The position numbers and the translations under genes were made by a program. The notes under the pieces were generated by a model. That model worked only from the letters and a program-made list of their open reading frames with translations, was not told the origin of the DNA and did no database searches. Positions 6,491-12,566 of a DNA stretch of 12,920 nucleotides are shown piece after piece. This stretch comes from a bacterium (lineage in GTDB: Bacteria > RBG-13-66-14): contig DATKYS010000094.1 in the NCBI GenBank assembly GCA_035528375.1, forward strand, positions 1 to 12,920, given 5' to 3'. How positions within the stretch are numbered: position 1 is the stretch's first letter; every line of letters begins with the position of its first letter.

Positions 6491-7117
6491 ATGGCCAGCA
6501 AGCCCGCCCGCGATAAGCGGGGACGTTTCGTCAAGGGCGGGACGCACCGTCGCCGCCGCCAGAACCCGGCCAACCCGGCCAAGCCCCGCCGTCGTGCCTC
6601 GGCTCGGAAGGCGGCGCGTAGTGCGCCCCGGTCCGCCTCTGGCCGCTTCCTGCCCCGCCATGGCCGCCGGCGCCGCAACCCGGACGGGCTCGGCACCGAC
6701 CTGGTCGGAATGCTCGTGGATGGCGCCCTTGGCGCCGTGGAGGTGATCGGCGGCAAGGTCGCCGTCCGCGCGCTGCCCGGCGTGGTGGGTCTCCCCACCG
6801 CCGGGAATACGGGCCTGGCCATTCAGGCCGCGCTCGCCGTCGCCCTGGGCTGGGTCACGGACATGTTCGCCGGTCCGGACGTGGCGCGCATGGTCCTCGC
6901 GGGCGGGCTCGCCGCCCCGATGGAGAGCATGATCGCCGGCGCCAACCTCCCGGTGATCTCCACGGCCGTCAGTGGGACCATGGGATCCTACGTCCGACGC
7001 CCGCTCACGGGCGCGCGCCGTGCGTTGCCGGCCTTCGCTCGCAAGCCCGGACGGGCCCTGATGCTCCGGGGATGGCAGACCTCGCCGCCCGGCTCGGGCA
7101 TCGAGTATTTCCAGTAA
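6491..7117 (+). CDS. basic, possibly genome-binding protein with duplicated GRF/RRRRNP motif
   Basis: A 208-aa protein. The first 65 residues are extremely basic and carry two copies of a pattern: GRFVKG...RRRRQNP (11-26) and GRFLPRHGRRRRNP (51-64). These look like nucleic-acid binding or compaction tails. Residues 68-165 are Gly/Ala-rich and hydrophobic, with helices around 105-122 and 131-152 that could embed in a membrane. Residues 165-195 are basic again. The C-terminus is polar (GSGIEYFQ). GGAG at 6479-6482 lies eight bases upstream of the ATG. Placed directly before the capsid candidate, it may bridge genome and membrane or capsid (inference). Longer versions extending upstream in this frame have no start signal. 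Confidence 0.78.
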   Translation: MASKPARDKRGRFVKGGTHRRRRQNPANPAKPRRRASARKAARSAPRSASGRFLPRHGRRRRNPDGLGTDLVGMLVDGALGAVEVIGGKVAVRALPGVVGLPTAGNTGLAIQAALAVALGWVTDMFAGPDVARMVLAGGLAAPMESMIAGANLPVISTAVSGTMGSYVRRPLTGARRALPAFARKPGRALMLRGWQTSPPGSGIEYFQ

Positions 7118-7147
7118 CCTCTGACGTTCAACCTCGAGGAGAAACAC

Positions 7148-7774
7148 ATGCACGGACTGGTCATCCCCCACACCATGGAGGAGCTGAGCAGTATCGGCAC
7201 CCCCGGGGCGGTCAAGGGGAACATGGAGGCGCTGGAGTTCGAGCTCTACGATACCCAGCCCTACGTCACCACCGTCACCCAGAATCTGACCTTTTTCACG
7301 GCCGCCGACGTGAACAACGGGTTCGTCACCAACATGAAGGCGGCCGGGCAGCTCCCCAACCCGGACTTCTTCGCGCCCCGCGTGGTGACGCTCGATGTCA
7401 TCACGGCCGAGCCCGGGGACTTCCCCCGGCTCAGGGACATGTACGCCCTCCTCTACGGCACCACCGCGGGGCAGTCGCCGTTCATGGAGTTCCTGTATTC
7501 CGGGAAGCCGTACTGCCACTTCTCGCTCGCCACGGTTCCCGCGGCTGGCGGGCCGACGGGATTCAGCACCCGGACGGCCGTGGAGTACGGGAACAACGGG
7601 TTCATCGGGAAGGGCCGGTGCATGGGCATCGGCCCGGACGGTGATCCGTCCATCCTCATTCTCCCGCTCCAGGCGTTTTCCTGGCAGATCCGCTGGCCCG
7701 CCGCGGTGGCGCTCACGGCGACCGTGGCGCTCAAGCTGGCCATGCACGGGACGTACTATCGGCAGATCCGGTAA
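7148..7774 (+). CDS. candidate major capsid protein (jelly-roll-like)
   Basis: A 208-aa protein. It has the strong ribosome site GAGGAGA (7136-7142), and its codons are almost all C- or G-ending. It is beta-rich and its N-terminal half includes TQNLTFFTAADVNNGFVTNM (45-63) and AAGQLPNPDFF (65-75), followed by RVVTLDVITAEPGDF. The arrangement of a TNM turn, GQLPNP and F recalls small single jelly-roll capsid proteins of tailless phages as I remember them, but I cannot verify this. Later segments are FMEFLYSGKPYCHFSLATV and a hydrophobic C-terminal half (about 168-200) that could be beta strands. There is no signal peptide. Being followed by a stable hairpin that could protect the mRNA 3' end also fits high expression. 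The capsid role is an inference; another abundant structural protein is possible. Confidence 0.6.
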   Translation: MHGLVIPHTMEELSSIGTPGAVKGNMEALEFELYDTQPYVTTVTQNLTFFTAADVNNGFVTNMKAAGQLPNPDFFAPRVVTLDVITAEPGDFPRLRDMYALLYGTTAGQSPFMEFLYSGKPYCHFSLATVPAAGGPTGFSTRTAVEYGNNGFIGKGRCMGIGPDGDPSILILPLQAFSWQIRWPAAVALTATVALKLAMHGTYYRQIR

Positions 7775-8022
7775 GGAAAGCGGGCGGTGAGAGGCCAGAA
7801 CGGTTTGCAGGGCCGTAAGTGTCCGGTGTGCCCATCCACACCGGGCCGCCTCCACCGCCCGCGACGCCGGGTCGGTCCGGTATCGGTACTACGAAGGCGC
7901 TGAGGCGCCGATGAAGGGGACGCCGTCCGGGAAACCGGAAGCCCCGCGAGTAACCCGCCCGGTTGCGGCGCCGGGTGGGGTAGGTCGGTGAATGCGAACC
8001 TTATCCGCAAGGCGGATCGAAA
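7775..8022 (+). ncRNA. candidate structured RNA of unknown class
   Basis: This gap of about 250 bp has no gene but an unusual density of perfect stems. Stem P1 pairs 7780-7789 with 7853-7862 (10 bp) and continues 7791-7795 with 7848-7852 after one bulged A. Inside it lie 7800-7803 with 7813-7816 and the 8-bp hairpin 7823-7830/7837-7844, giving a three-way junction. Next come 7896-7900/7905-7909, then 7916-7919/7942-7945 enclosing a 5-bp stem capped by a GAAA tetraloop (7926-7939). Then 7954-7962 pairs with 7971-7979 (9 bp with one G-T pair), and finally 8003-8008/8012-8017. I match it to no known RNA family (not RNase P, tmRNA, a group I or II intron, or a familiar riboswitch). Chance structure in GC-rich DNA is the alternative. 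Confidence 0.5.
8003..8017 (+). promoter_or_regulatory. hairpin over the ribosome site of the 8023 gene
   Basis: ATCCGC (8003-8008) pairs with GCGGAT (8012-8017) around the loop AAG. The only Shine-Dalgarno-like bases before the ATG at 8023 (AAGG, 8009-8012) lie in this loop and the first stem base. Folding could regulate initiation, or the start may be reached from the structured RNA upstream. Confidence 0.4.
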
Positions 8023-8472
8023 ATGATCAATCTCGCTGAGGCGCTGTCGTGGATTCCGCCGGAGTACCGGGGCCGGACGCTGCGGCCGTACTATACGCCC
8101 ATCACAACCGCGGCGGCCATCGGCGTCGGCGGCGCTGCGGACCTCACGACGCCGCTCCAGAATGTGGCCGCGTTCCTGCTCATGGAGATCGTGGGGCGCG
8201 TGTACACGGTCGCCGCGCCCGACGTGTCGGTTCCGGATCCGTCGCTGACCGCATGGGTGCGGTTCTCCAGCGGAGATGATCTGACCAACGGCGCCATGCC
8301 GTGGGCTGCGATCATCGGAAGCTTGACGAACCCGAATGCGGGCTCGGGCGGGCTCGTCGCGCCCCGGCTCGTTTCGGGCGGCTCCATCATCACCGTCTCC
8401 GCTGCGTCCTACGGTGCGACCGCGTACCTGGTGCGGCTGTCGTTCGGCGGAATCAACATCTTTAACACCTGA
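8023..8472 (+). CDS. small beta-rich putative structural protein
   Basis: A 149-aa protein with no recognised family. After a short N-terminal helix (INLAEALSWIPPEYRGR) the chain alternates strand-like hydrophobic segments with Gly/Pro/Asn turns: FLLMEIVGRVYTV (51-63), LTAWVRFSSGDDLTNGAMPW (75-94), and a C-terminal pair SIITVSAASY and AYLVRLSFGGINIF. That strand count and length suit a small beta-sandwich or jelly-roll. It lacks a membrane helix and a signal peptide. It follows the structured gap and precedes another beta-rich gene only two bases after its stop. Minor capsid or penton-like protein is a reasonable inference. Confidence 0.7.
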   Translation: MINLAEALSWIPPEYRGRTLRPYYTPITTAAAIGVGGAADLTTPLQNVAAFLLMEIVGRVYTVAAPDVSVPDPSLTAWVRFSSGDDLTNGAMPWAAIIGSLTNPNAGSGGLVAPRLVSGGSIITVSAASYGATAYLVRLSFGGINIFNT

Positions 8473-8474
8473 CC

Positions 8475-9068
8475 ATGCCCGAGCTCTGGAAGACCCCGCC
8501 GCAATTCCTCGCCACGGCCGAAGAGGCCGCACGGGGCGGAGCTCGCCCGGGAGGTGGAGCCGCGCCGTTGCCCTTCGGGGGCGGGGGAGCTGGCGGTGGA
8601 GCTCTGCCCGGGTTCGTCCGGACGGTTCCCCCGGTCAATGAGGTAAAGCCGCCGCAAGGTCAGGACTTCATCGTGGGCGGGAACGTCGCCGGCGCGAGTG
8701 TGGCCACCACGCCGGCCGTGCTGCCCGGAACTGCCTTTCTGGTACCTCAGGGATCGGTTGCCTACATCCGGTCGCTCGTGCTCCAGGTACAGCAAGTGCT
8801 CGGGACCTCGGACATCGCTTTCACGGTCCGGGTGGACGGAACACCCGTTCCGGGCTGGCAGCGGATTCCGGTACTCCCCGCGGTAATCGCAGTATGGGCG
8901 CAGTCCTGGGGGCCTGAGGAAGTCTACATTGAGGTGCAGCCGGGCCGGACCGTGGAGGTGTCGGTTACCGTCCTGGACGGTGGCGCCTACAACGTGGGCG
9001 CGATCCTTCACGGGTGGATCGTGCCGAGCGCACTAGCCGACGCGAGCCGCGCCGGTTGGGACATCTAG
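8475..9068 (+). CDS. Gly-rich-headed beta protein (putative minor capsid or spike base)
   Basis: A 197-aa protein. Residues 1-60 are low-complexity with a Gly/Ala/Pro segment (ARPGGGAAPLPFGGGGAGGG). From residue 63 onward it is beta-rich: SVAYIRSLVLQVQQV, IAFTVRVDGTPVPGW, EEVYIEVQPGRTVEVSVTVLD and YNVGAILHGWIVP. This looks like a jelly-roll-type sandwich with the common feature of a final GW strand. No ribosome site precedes the ATG; it lies two bases after the upstream stop, so translation is probably coupled. No membrane segment. It has the domain pattern of a structural protein whose flexible N-terminus could thread through a capsid. Function not established. Confidence 0.7.
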   Translation: MPELWKTPPQFLATAEEAARGGARPGGGAAPLPFGGGGAGGGALPGFVRTVPPVNEVKPPQGQDFIVGGNVAGASVATTPAVLPGTAFLVPQGSVAYIRSLVLQVQQVLGTSDIAFTVRVDGTPVPGWQRIPVLPAVIAVWAQSWGPEEVYIEVQPGRTVEVSVTVLDGGAYNVGAILHGWIVPSALADASRAGWDI

Positions 9069-9080
9069 GGAGCTCGCCCG

Positions 9081-9971
9081 ATGCCCTCCACCGTCATTCT
9101 CCAGGGCCCCACCCCAAGCTGGGCGCTCGACATTCAATGGCCGTGGCGTCACAACCAGGTTGCCGGGGCGGAGAGTGGGAAATGCGCCATGATCGGCGGG
9201 CAAACCTTCGTGACGGCGCAAGTCACCACCACGCTTAGCCGCGACCTCCAAAGCTTCGATCAGGCGGGCGGAGGGGCAACGCGCGTTACGGGCCGGTACC
9301 GCGGCATGTTCGCCGAGCGCTGGGAGACGGTCGCCGCGATCCTCTGCCACACCTGGGGAAACATCCCGCTTTTCCCCGCCATCGGGCCCGCTGTCAGCTT
9401 CCCTCCCGGGGTCACTACCCTTCCCCATCAACGGGCGGTGTGGATCAGCTTTACCCTCGCCCCCGACGCTGGCGCTATCTTGACCAGCGCATCCGGGGTG
9501 GCGGTAATCAACAGTCCGGCCGCTCTCCTGGTCCAGAATTGGCCGGGGTTCGGTGGCGGTGTGGTGGCGAACGCCGGCGGGTTCGGGATCTTCGGGAATG
9601 GAGCGGGCGGACTCAACTTCACCGCATACGACGCCACCACACCGGGCCCCGGTGGCGTGCTCACCCAAGTCGCCATCCCTGCCCCGCCGGCCGCCGGCGA
9701 CTGGCAGAGCTTTGATTTCTTCATCACCGGAGGATCGGGCGCGCGGGACGCTACCGTAGACGTGTACGTTGGTGGCCAGCTACTCCCCGGTGCGACTCAA
9801 CTGCGGTTCACCAACCTCGCCGGGGGGTGCTGGTGGAACCCGGCGGCCACGAACGTCATGCAACTTGCCCTGCGCCACGGGACGTTGGGCGCGGGCAACG
9901 GGATCCGGTTCGCCTACTGGCGCATAAGGACCGGATCCTTCACCCGGGACGGTGTGGAGCTCACGACCTAG
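9081..9971 (+). CDS. lectin-like beta-sandwich protein (putative receptor-binding)
   Basis: A 296-aa protein. The N-terminal 100 residues hold a few polar strands and an amphipathic helix (FAERWETVAAIL). Residues 110-285 read like a concanavalin A/LamG-type beta sandwich: VWISFTLAPDAGAILTS, GGFGIFGNGAGGLNFTAYD, WQSFDFFITGG, ATVDVYVGGQLL, and a final IRFAYWRIRTGSFTRDG. That order (a rim strand, an FGIFG turn, then a DVYVGGQLL hairpin) is typical of LamG-like folds. Cysteines at 35, 89 and 250 may be buried. No signal peptide or membrane helix. GGGAG at 9068-9072 supports the start. Among structural genes it is a candidate sugar or receptor binder. Fold is inferred by eye. Confidence 0.7.
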   Translation: MPSTVILQGPTPSWALDIQWPWRHNQVAGAESGKCAMIGGQTFVTAQVTTTLSRDLQSFDQAGGGATRVTGRYRGMFAERWETVAAILCHTWGNIPLFPAIGPAVSFPPGVTTLPHQRAVWISFTLAPDAGAILTSASGVAVINSPAALLVQNWPGFGGGVVANAGGFGIFGNGAGGLNFTAYDATTPGPGGVLTQVAIPAPPAAGDWQSFDFFITGGSGARDATVDVYVGGQLLPGATQLRFTNLAGGCWWNPAATNVMQLALRHGTLGAGNGIRFAYWRIRTGSFTRDGVELTT

Positions 9972-10003
9972 GACGGTCTCTTTCATTCTTGCGAGGTTCC
10001 GAC

Positions 10004-10528
10004 ATGTACGCTTTCCAGGGATGCGGCCGGCCCTCCGGACTCGGTAGCTACGCCCTGCCCTGGGATGCGCCGAGCATCACGGGCCAGCTCCAGGTCATGG
10101 CGTCCGGCGAGCTCCGGTTTTCGGTACCGGGCCACAACTTCAACCTTCAGTACGCCGCGGATCCCGGCTCGAGGGCCGCGTTCGAGCTCTATTCCTTCGG
10201 CGGACCCGTCACCGTCTACGGCGCCGCCGCAGGCTACGGGATCTACGTCGTGGAGACCTGGGAGGCCGGCGCGCCGGCCGAGCCCCCCGAGCTCCCGCCG
10301 GAGGAACCGACCACGCCCGGGGAGTGCCCGTCCGGGTACGTGTGGGATGCTGCGCTCCAAAAGTGTCTGTTCCAGTCCAACCACGAGCCGCCCCCGGGCA
10401 ACGGTGGAGCTCCTGGAGACGGTGGAGCTCCTGGAGCTGGTATCCCGGCGGCCGCGCCGATCCCGTGGACTCCGATCCTCGCCCTCGGTGCCCTGCTCCT
10501 GCTCCCCACACTCCGGAGGGCGCGGTAG
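10004..10528 (+). CDS. second collagen-like tail-anchored protein
   Basis: A 174-aa protein starting MYAFQGCGRPSG. Residues 25-85 form a beta-rich domain (LRFSVPGHNFNLQY, GPVTVYGAAAGYGIYVVE). Residues 86-106 are Pro/Glu-rich. Residues 108-123 hold a small Cys module, CPSGYVWDAALQKCLF, of a kind seen in phage fibre and cell-surface proteins. Residues 130-147 contain collagen-like GGAPGDGGAPGAG, encoded by a near-perfect DNA repeat. Then come a membrane helix (about 154-168) and the basic tail RRAR. GAGG at 9993-9996 lies seven bases before the ATG. The plan (domain, stalk with GAP triplets, membrane anchor, Arg tail) mirrors the 4798-5685 product. Probably a surface spike, by inference. Confidence 0.78.
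   Translation: MYAFQGCGRPSGLGSYALPWDAPSITGQLQVMASGELRFSVPGHNFNLQYAADPGSRAAFELYSFGGPVTVYGAAAGYGIYVVETWEAGAPAEPPELPPEEPTTPGECPSGYVWDAALQKCLFQSNHEPPPGNGGAPGDGGAPGAGIPAAAPIPWTPILALGALLLLPTLRRAR
10401..10437 (+). repeat. tandem repeat coding GGAPGxGGAPG
   Basis: Two near-identical units (GGTGGAGCTCCTGGAG) lie at 10401-10416 and 10420-10435 and encode the Gly-Ala-Pro stalk of the 10004-10528 protein. A related unit, GGAGCTCCG, occurs three times near 5560-5590 in the 4798-5685 gene. Confidence 0.7.
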
Positions 10529-10531
10529 CTC

Positions 10532-11116
10532 GTGACGGTCCTTGCCCGAAACTTCACCCTCGAGGAAATGCCGTGCTGGCGGCACGCCAGCCCGGCGGAC
10601 ATCGCTCGACTTCGCGAGACTGCGGAGCGGGTCCTTCAGCCGGTCCGGGATCGGTGGGGGCCCGTCGTGGTCACCTCATGGAAATGGTGGCGGGACGGGT
10701 GCCTGCTTCGCACCGGAGCCCACCCCGCGGGCGGTACGGTGGACTTCATCACGCCGAACGCGGACTTGACCGACGTTTTCGCCTGGGGCACGAGCCAGCC
10801 GTGGCGGGACTACATCGGCCGGTGGATCTACGAACCGGCGATTCCGGGGCATCAGGGAGAACATATCCACATGGCACCGATCGCCGACATGCAACAGCAA
10901 TTCGCTAAGGCCGACTCCGCGGCCTTCGTGGAAACCGGCGTCGGACAGTACACGCCGGTTCCCGGATGGGGCGGCCACACCGGAGGCATTGAGGATCCGA
11001 TAGAGGTTGAGGGGGTGACCGTCACCGTCAGCCGCGCGCTGCCCGCGTGGCTAATCGGGAGCCTCGCACTCCTCTTCCTCACCACCCTACTTCACCACCG
11101 CGTCAGAGAGGAGTAG
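10532..11116 (+). CDS. membrane-anchored M15-type peptidase
   Basis: A 194-aa protein. Residues 43-75 carry GPVVVTSWKWWRDGCLLRTG then AHPAGGTVDF, and residues 108-115 carry QGEHIHMA. This matches the zinc peptidase family M15 (VanX/VanY, D-Ala-D-Ala carboxypeptidase and phage L-Ala-D-Glu endopeptidase) layout HxxGxxxDF plus ExxH. Expected zinc ligands are H64, D71 and H113, with E110 as catalytic base. These enzymes cut cross-links in peptidoglycan. The C-terminal part is unusual for a soluble endolysin: residues 172-188 are a membrane helix followed by HHRVREE. The GTG start has GGAGGG at 10515-10520, eleven bases upstream. A role in entry or exit through the wall is likely; a virion-bound enzyme is inferred from its neighbours. 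No signal peptide. Confidence 0.85.
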   Translation: MTVLARNFTLEEMPCWRHASPADIARLRETAERVLQPVRDRWGPVVVTSWKWWRDGCLLRTGAHPAGGTVDFITPNADLTDVFAWGTSQPWRDYIGRWIYEPAIPGHQGEHIHMAPIADMQQQFAKADSAAFVETGVGQYTPVPGWGGHTGGIEDPIEVEGVTVTVSRALPAWLIGSLALLFLTTLLHHRVREE

Positions 11117-11120
11117 CACC

Positions 11121-11414
11121 ATGGCATTTACCATCACCCCGGTGTTGGCCGGAACGTATGCGTTCGTGGCGGACATCCAAGCGGACGCCGACGCCGACGC
11201 CGCTTCCGGGAACATCCCCCACGGGCTCGGCGCCGTCCCCGTGGTGGTCGCCCTCTGCCCGCTCCTCCAGGTGCAGGCGGGGCTGTCGCTCTGGGCCGTC
11301 ACCACCATCGACGCGGTCAACATCGTGGTCACCAAGTCGGTGGCCGTCGGGTCCGGTGTCGCCGCGCCGCAGGTCCGGTTGACCGCCCTTCTCCCGCATT
11401 CGCTGATCTCCTAA
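11121..11414 (+). CDS. small HGLG-motif structural-type protein
   Basis: A 97-aa protein with a strong ribosome site (GAGAGGAG, 11106-11113) before the ATG. The sequence is beta-rich. A D/A run (DIQADADADA, 18-27) is followed by SGNIPHGLGAVPVVVALCP; HGLG followed by P is a recurrent motif of small phage structural and fibre-type proteins as far as I recall. The rest alternates strands (SLWAVTTIDAVNIVVTK and VRLTALLPHSLIS). No membrane or signal segment. It is the last gene of the structural cluster, followed by two strong hairpins. Exact role unknown. Confidence 0.7.
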   Translation: MAFTITPVLAGTYAFVADIQADADADAASGNIPHGLGAVPVVVALCPLLQVQAGLSLWAVTTIDAVNIVVTKSVAVGSGVAAPQVRLTALLPHSLIS

Positions 11415-11432
11415 TCGGACCTCCGGGTCCGA
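11415..11432. terminator. hairpin with cUNCGg-type loop, possible terminator or stabiliser
   Basis: TCGGACC (11415-11421) pairs with GGTCCGA (11426-11432) around the tetraloop TCCG, closed by a C-G pair, the very stable UNCG class. It starts immediately after the stop codon. No T-run follows, so it may slow polymerase or protect the 3' end rather than end transcription alone. Confidence 0.45.
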
Positions 11433-11454
11433 CCTGGTGGGATCCCAATTGCTG

Positions 11455-11500
11455 GCGCGGGGCCCGGCACGGTGCCATATTAGGGCGCCGGGCCCCGCGC
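11455..11500. repeat. perfect 14-bp inverted repeat
   Basis: GCGCGGGGCCCGGC (11455-11468) is the exact reverse complement of 11487-11500. The 18-base loop contains CATATTAGGG. There is no following T-run. It sits between the structural gene cluster and the small-gene cluster and could be a terminator-like stem, an operator or a recombination or packaging signal. The CATATTAGGG could hold a -10-like TATTAG, but I see no matching -35. Confidence 0.7.
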
Positions 11501-11531
11501 TGGTCGGGGCCGCATGGATGGGAGGCGGAAA

Positions 11532-11846
11532 ATGCTACGATGGGAAGGCTCCCCGGTGGAGTTCGCGAAGTTCAGTCCACGACAGCGCCTAGTCGCGGAG
11601 TTTATTGCGCGGCGCTGGGAGGCCATGCAGCAGAGGGACGGAGAGACCGGCGAAGGCCGGAAGAGTACTCTCATGGACCTAGCGGCCGTCCACCACCGGA
11701 CTCCGCTCAACCTCGAAGCCTTGGCCGTGGCCTCAGACTTCGAGCTAGCGCACGACGTAGGCGGGATCCGGCGTCACCTCAACCGACGGACGGGGGAGCT
11801 CGAGGATTGCTTTGTGCCTCGGTTCCTCCGGAGGGTCGCGCCATGA
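11532..11846 (+). CDS. hypothetical protein
   Basis: A 104-aa soluble-looking protein with no family recognised. The ATG at 11532 has GGGAGG (11520-11525) six bases upstream, so I prefer it to the ATG at 11514. The N-terminal half (residues 15-35, RQRLVAEFIARRWEAMQ) is a charged helix. The rest is mixed with many His, Arg and Asp (LMDLAAVHHRTPLNLEAL). It is the first gene of the small-gene cluster and its stop overlaps the next start as ATGA. It could be a regulator or DNA-binding protein, but no helix-turn-helix pattern is obvious. Confidence 0.65.
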   Translation: MLRWEGSPVEFAKFSPRQRLVAEFIARRWEAMQQRDGETGEGRKSTLMDLAAVHHRTPLNLEALAVASDFELAHDVGGIRRHLNRRTGELEDCFVPRFLRRVAP

Positions 11847-12037
11847 CCAACTACAACCGCGGGAAGTTCGATGGACCAGGGGCCGGGATCTTTCTCGCCG
11901 CGGGCGTATTGTTCGCGGCCTGGGGCTGGTACGAGCCCCTCGATGGCGCCGCCGGCGTGTATCTATTGGGCGCCCTTTTCATGTGGCTCGTGGCTCTGAT
12001 GATCTTTACAGGAACCGAGCCGGGAGACTTGCTATGA
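11843..12037 (+). CDS. small two-helix membrane protein
   Basis: A 64-aa protein with two hydrophobic stretches, about 13-30 (GAGIFLAAGVLFAAWGWY) and 36-55 (AAGVYLLGALFMWLVALMIF). Each end is short and polar. GGAGGG at 11830-11835 lies seven bases before the ATG, which overlaps the upstream stop as ATGA. Size and two helices would suit a holin or a viral membrane protein; there is no decisive motif. Confidence 0.7.
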   Translation: MTNYNRGKFDGPGAGIFLAAGVLFAAWGWYEPLDGAAGVYLLGALFMWLVALMIFTGTEPGDLL

Positions 12038-12243
12038 GCGCCGACGTGGTGAGGCGCCGCGCGTTCGTCAAAGAGGGAATTATCTGTGTCGGTTGCGGCA
12101 AGTCGGCGCGGATCAAAGGAGACGGCCGGCGCTACCTCTACATGTATCGGCCCTTTCGGGGTGCGCCGCTGGTTTGTTCCCGGGAATGTGACATCCGCGC
12201 GCGGCCCGCCCTCGAGCTCGAGCGGACCGGAGGGGGATCATGA
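12034..12243 (+). CDS. small zinc-ribbon protein
   Basis: A 69-aa protein. Four cysteines in two knuckles, ICVGC (residues 17-21) and VCSREC (47-52), about 26 residues apart, fit a zinc ribbon or treble-clef-like site. Between them is a basic, strand-rich loop (IKGDGRRYLYMYRPFRG). Such small proteins usually bind nucleic acid or a protein partner. GGGAG at 12022-12026 supports the ATG, which overlaps the upstream stop. No family beyond the Cys pattern is recognised. Early or regulatory role is inferred from its neighbours. Confidence 0.72.
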   Translation: MSADVVRRRAFVKEGIICVGCGKSARIKGDGRRYLYMYRPFRGAPLVCSRECDIRARPALELERTGGGS

Positions 12244-12566
12244 GCCCGCCCCGCAAGAAGGTACCCAAGCGCACCGACCGGGCCACGCCCATGGTGCCGG
12301 CCGAAGTAATGCAAGCGCTCCGCGAATCACTCCCGACCCGGACGTGGTCGGGCGGTGGGATGGTCATTCAAGCGCGCGTAGCCTACGGCTTAGGTGTCCA
12401 TCCGCGCACGCTCGGGAGGTGGGAGGAAGGTGGGGCCCCGGTATCGAATGCCTGGGCATACGTCGGGTTGGCCTTCCGCCTCGGCGGCGCCGAGGCCGCG
12501 AAGCACACCCTCGAGGTACTCAGTCAGTCCGAGCTCGGGGACGGGGCGTGGAGGTTGGTCCCGTGA
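12240..12566 (+). CDS. putative helix-turn-helix DNA-binding protein
   Basis: A 108-aa protein. The N-terminus is basic (SPPRKKVPKRTDRATP). Residues 40-66 (VIQARVAYGLGVHPRTLGRWEEGG) read as a helix-turn-helix of the Xre/MerR-like general type: a helix, GVHPRTLGRW as turn and recognition helix, then a polar turn. The remaining part is helical (AWAYVGLAFRLGGAEAAKHTLEVL). GGAGGGGG at 12229-12236 precedes the ATG, which overlaps the upstream stop as ATGA. It is a candidate repressor or copy-number regulator of the element, with the hairpin regions as possible targets (inference). Confidence 0.65.
   Translation: MSPPRKKVPKRTDRATPMVPAEVMQALRESLPTRTWSGGGMVIQARVAYGLGVHPRTLGRWEEGGAPVSNAWAYVGLAFRLGGAEAAKHTLEVLSQSELGDGAWRLVP

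Noticed and set aside
6422-7855. A 477-codon open frame on the - strand
   Set aside because: It is antisense to two well-supported genes with good ribosome sites, its translation is full of His/Arg/Gly runs typical of GC-rich shadows, and it has no start signal.
7775-8022. Known RNA classes (group I or II intron, RNase P, tmRNA, tRNA, rRNA fragment)
   Set aside because: Only short local resemblances, such as GATGAAGG and GGGAAACC, are present, in no family-like order. I therefore call it an unknown structured RNA.
11455-11500. Rho-independent terminator
   Set aside because: The stem is perfect but no T-run follows it, so it is listed as an inverted repeat.
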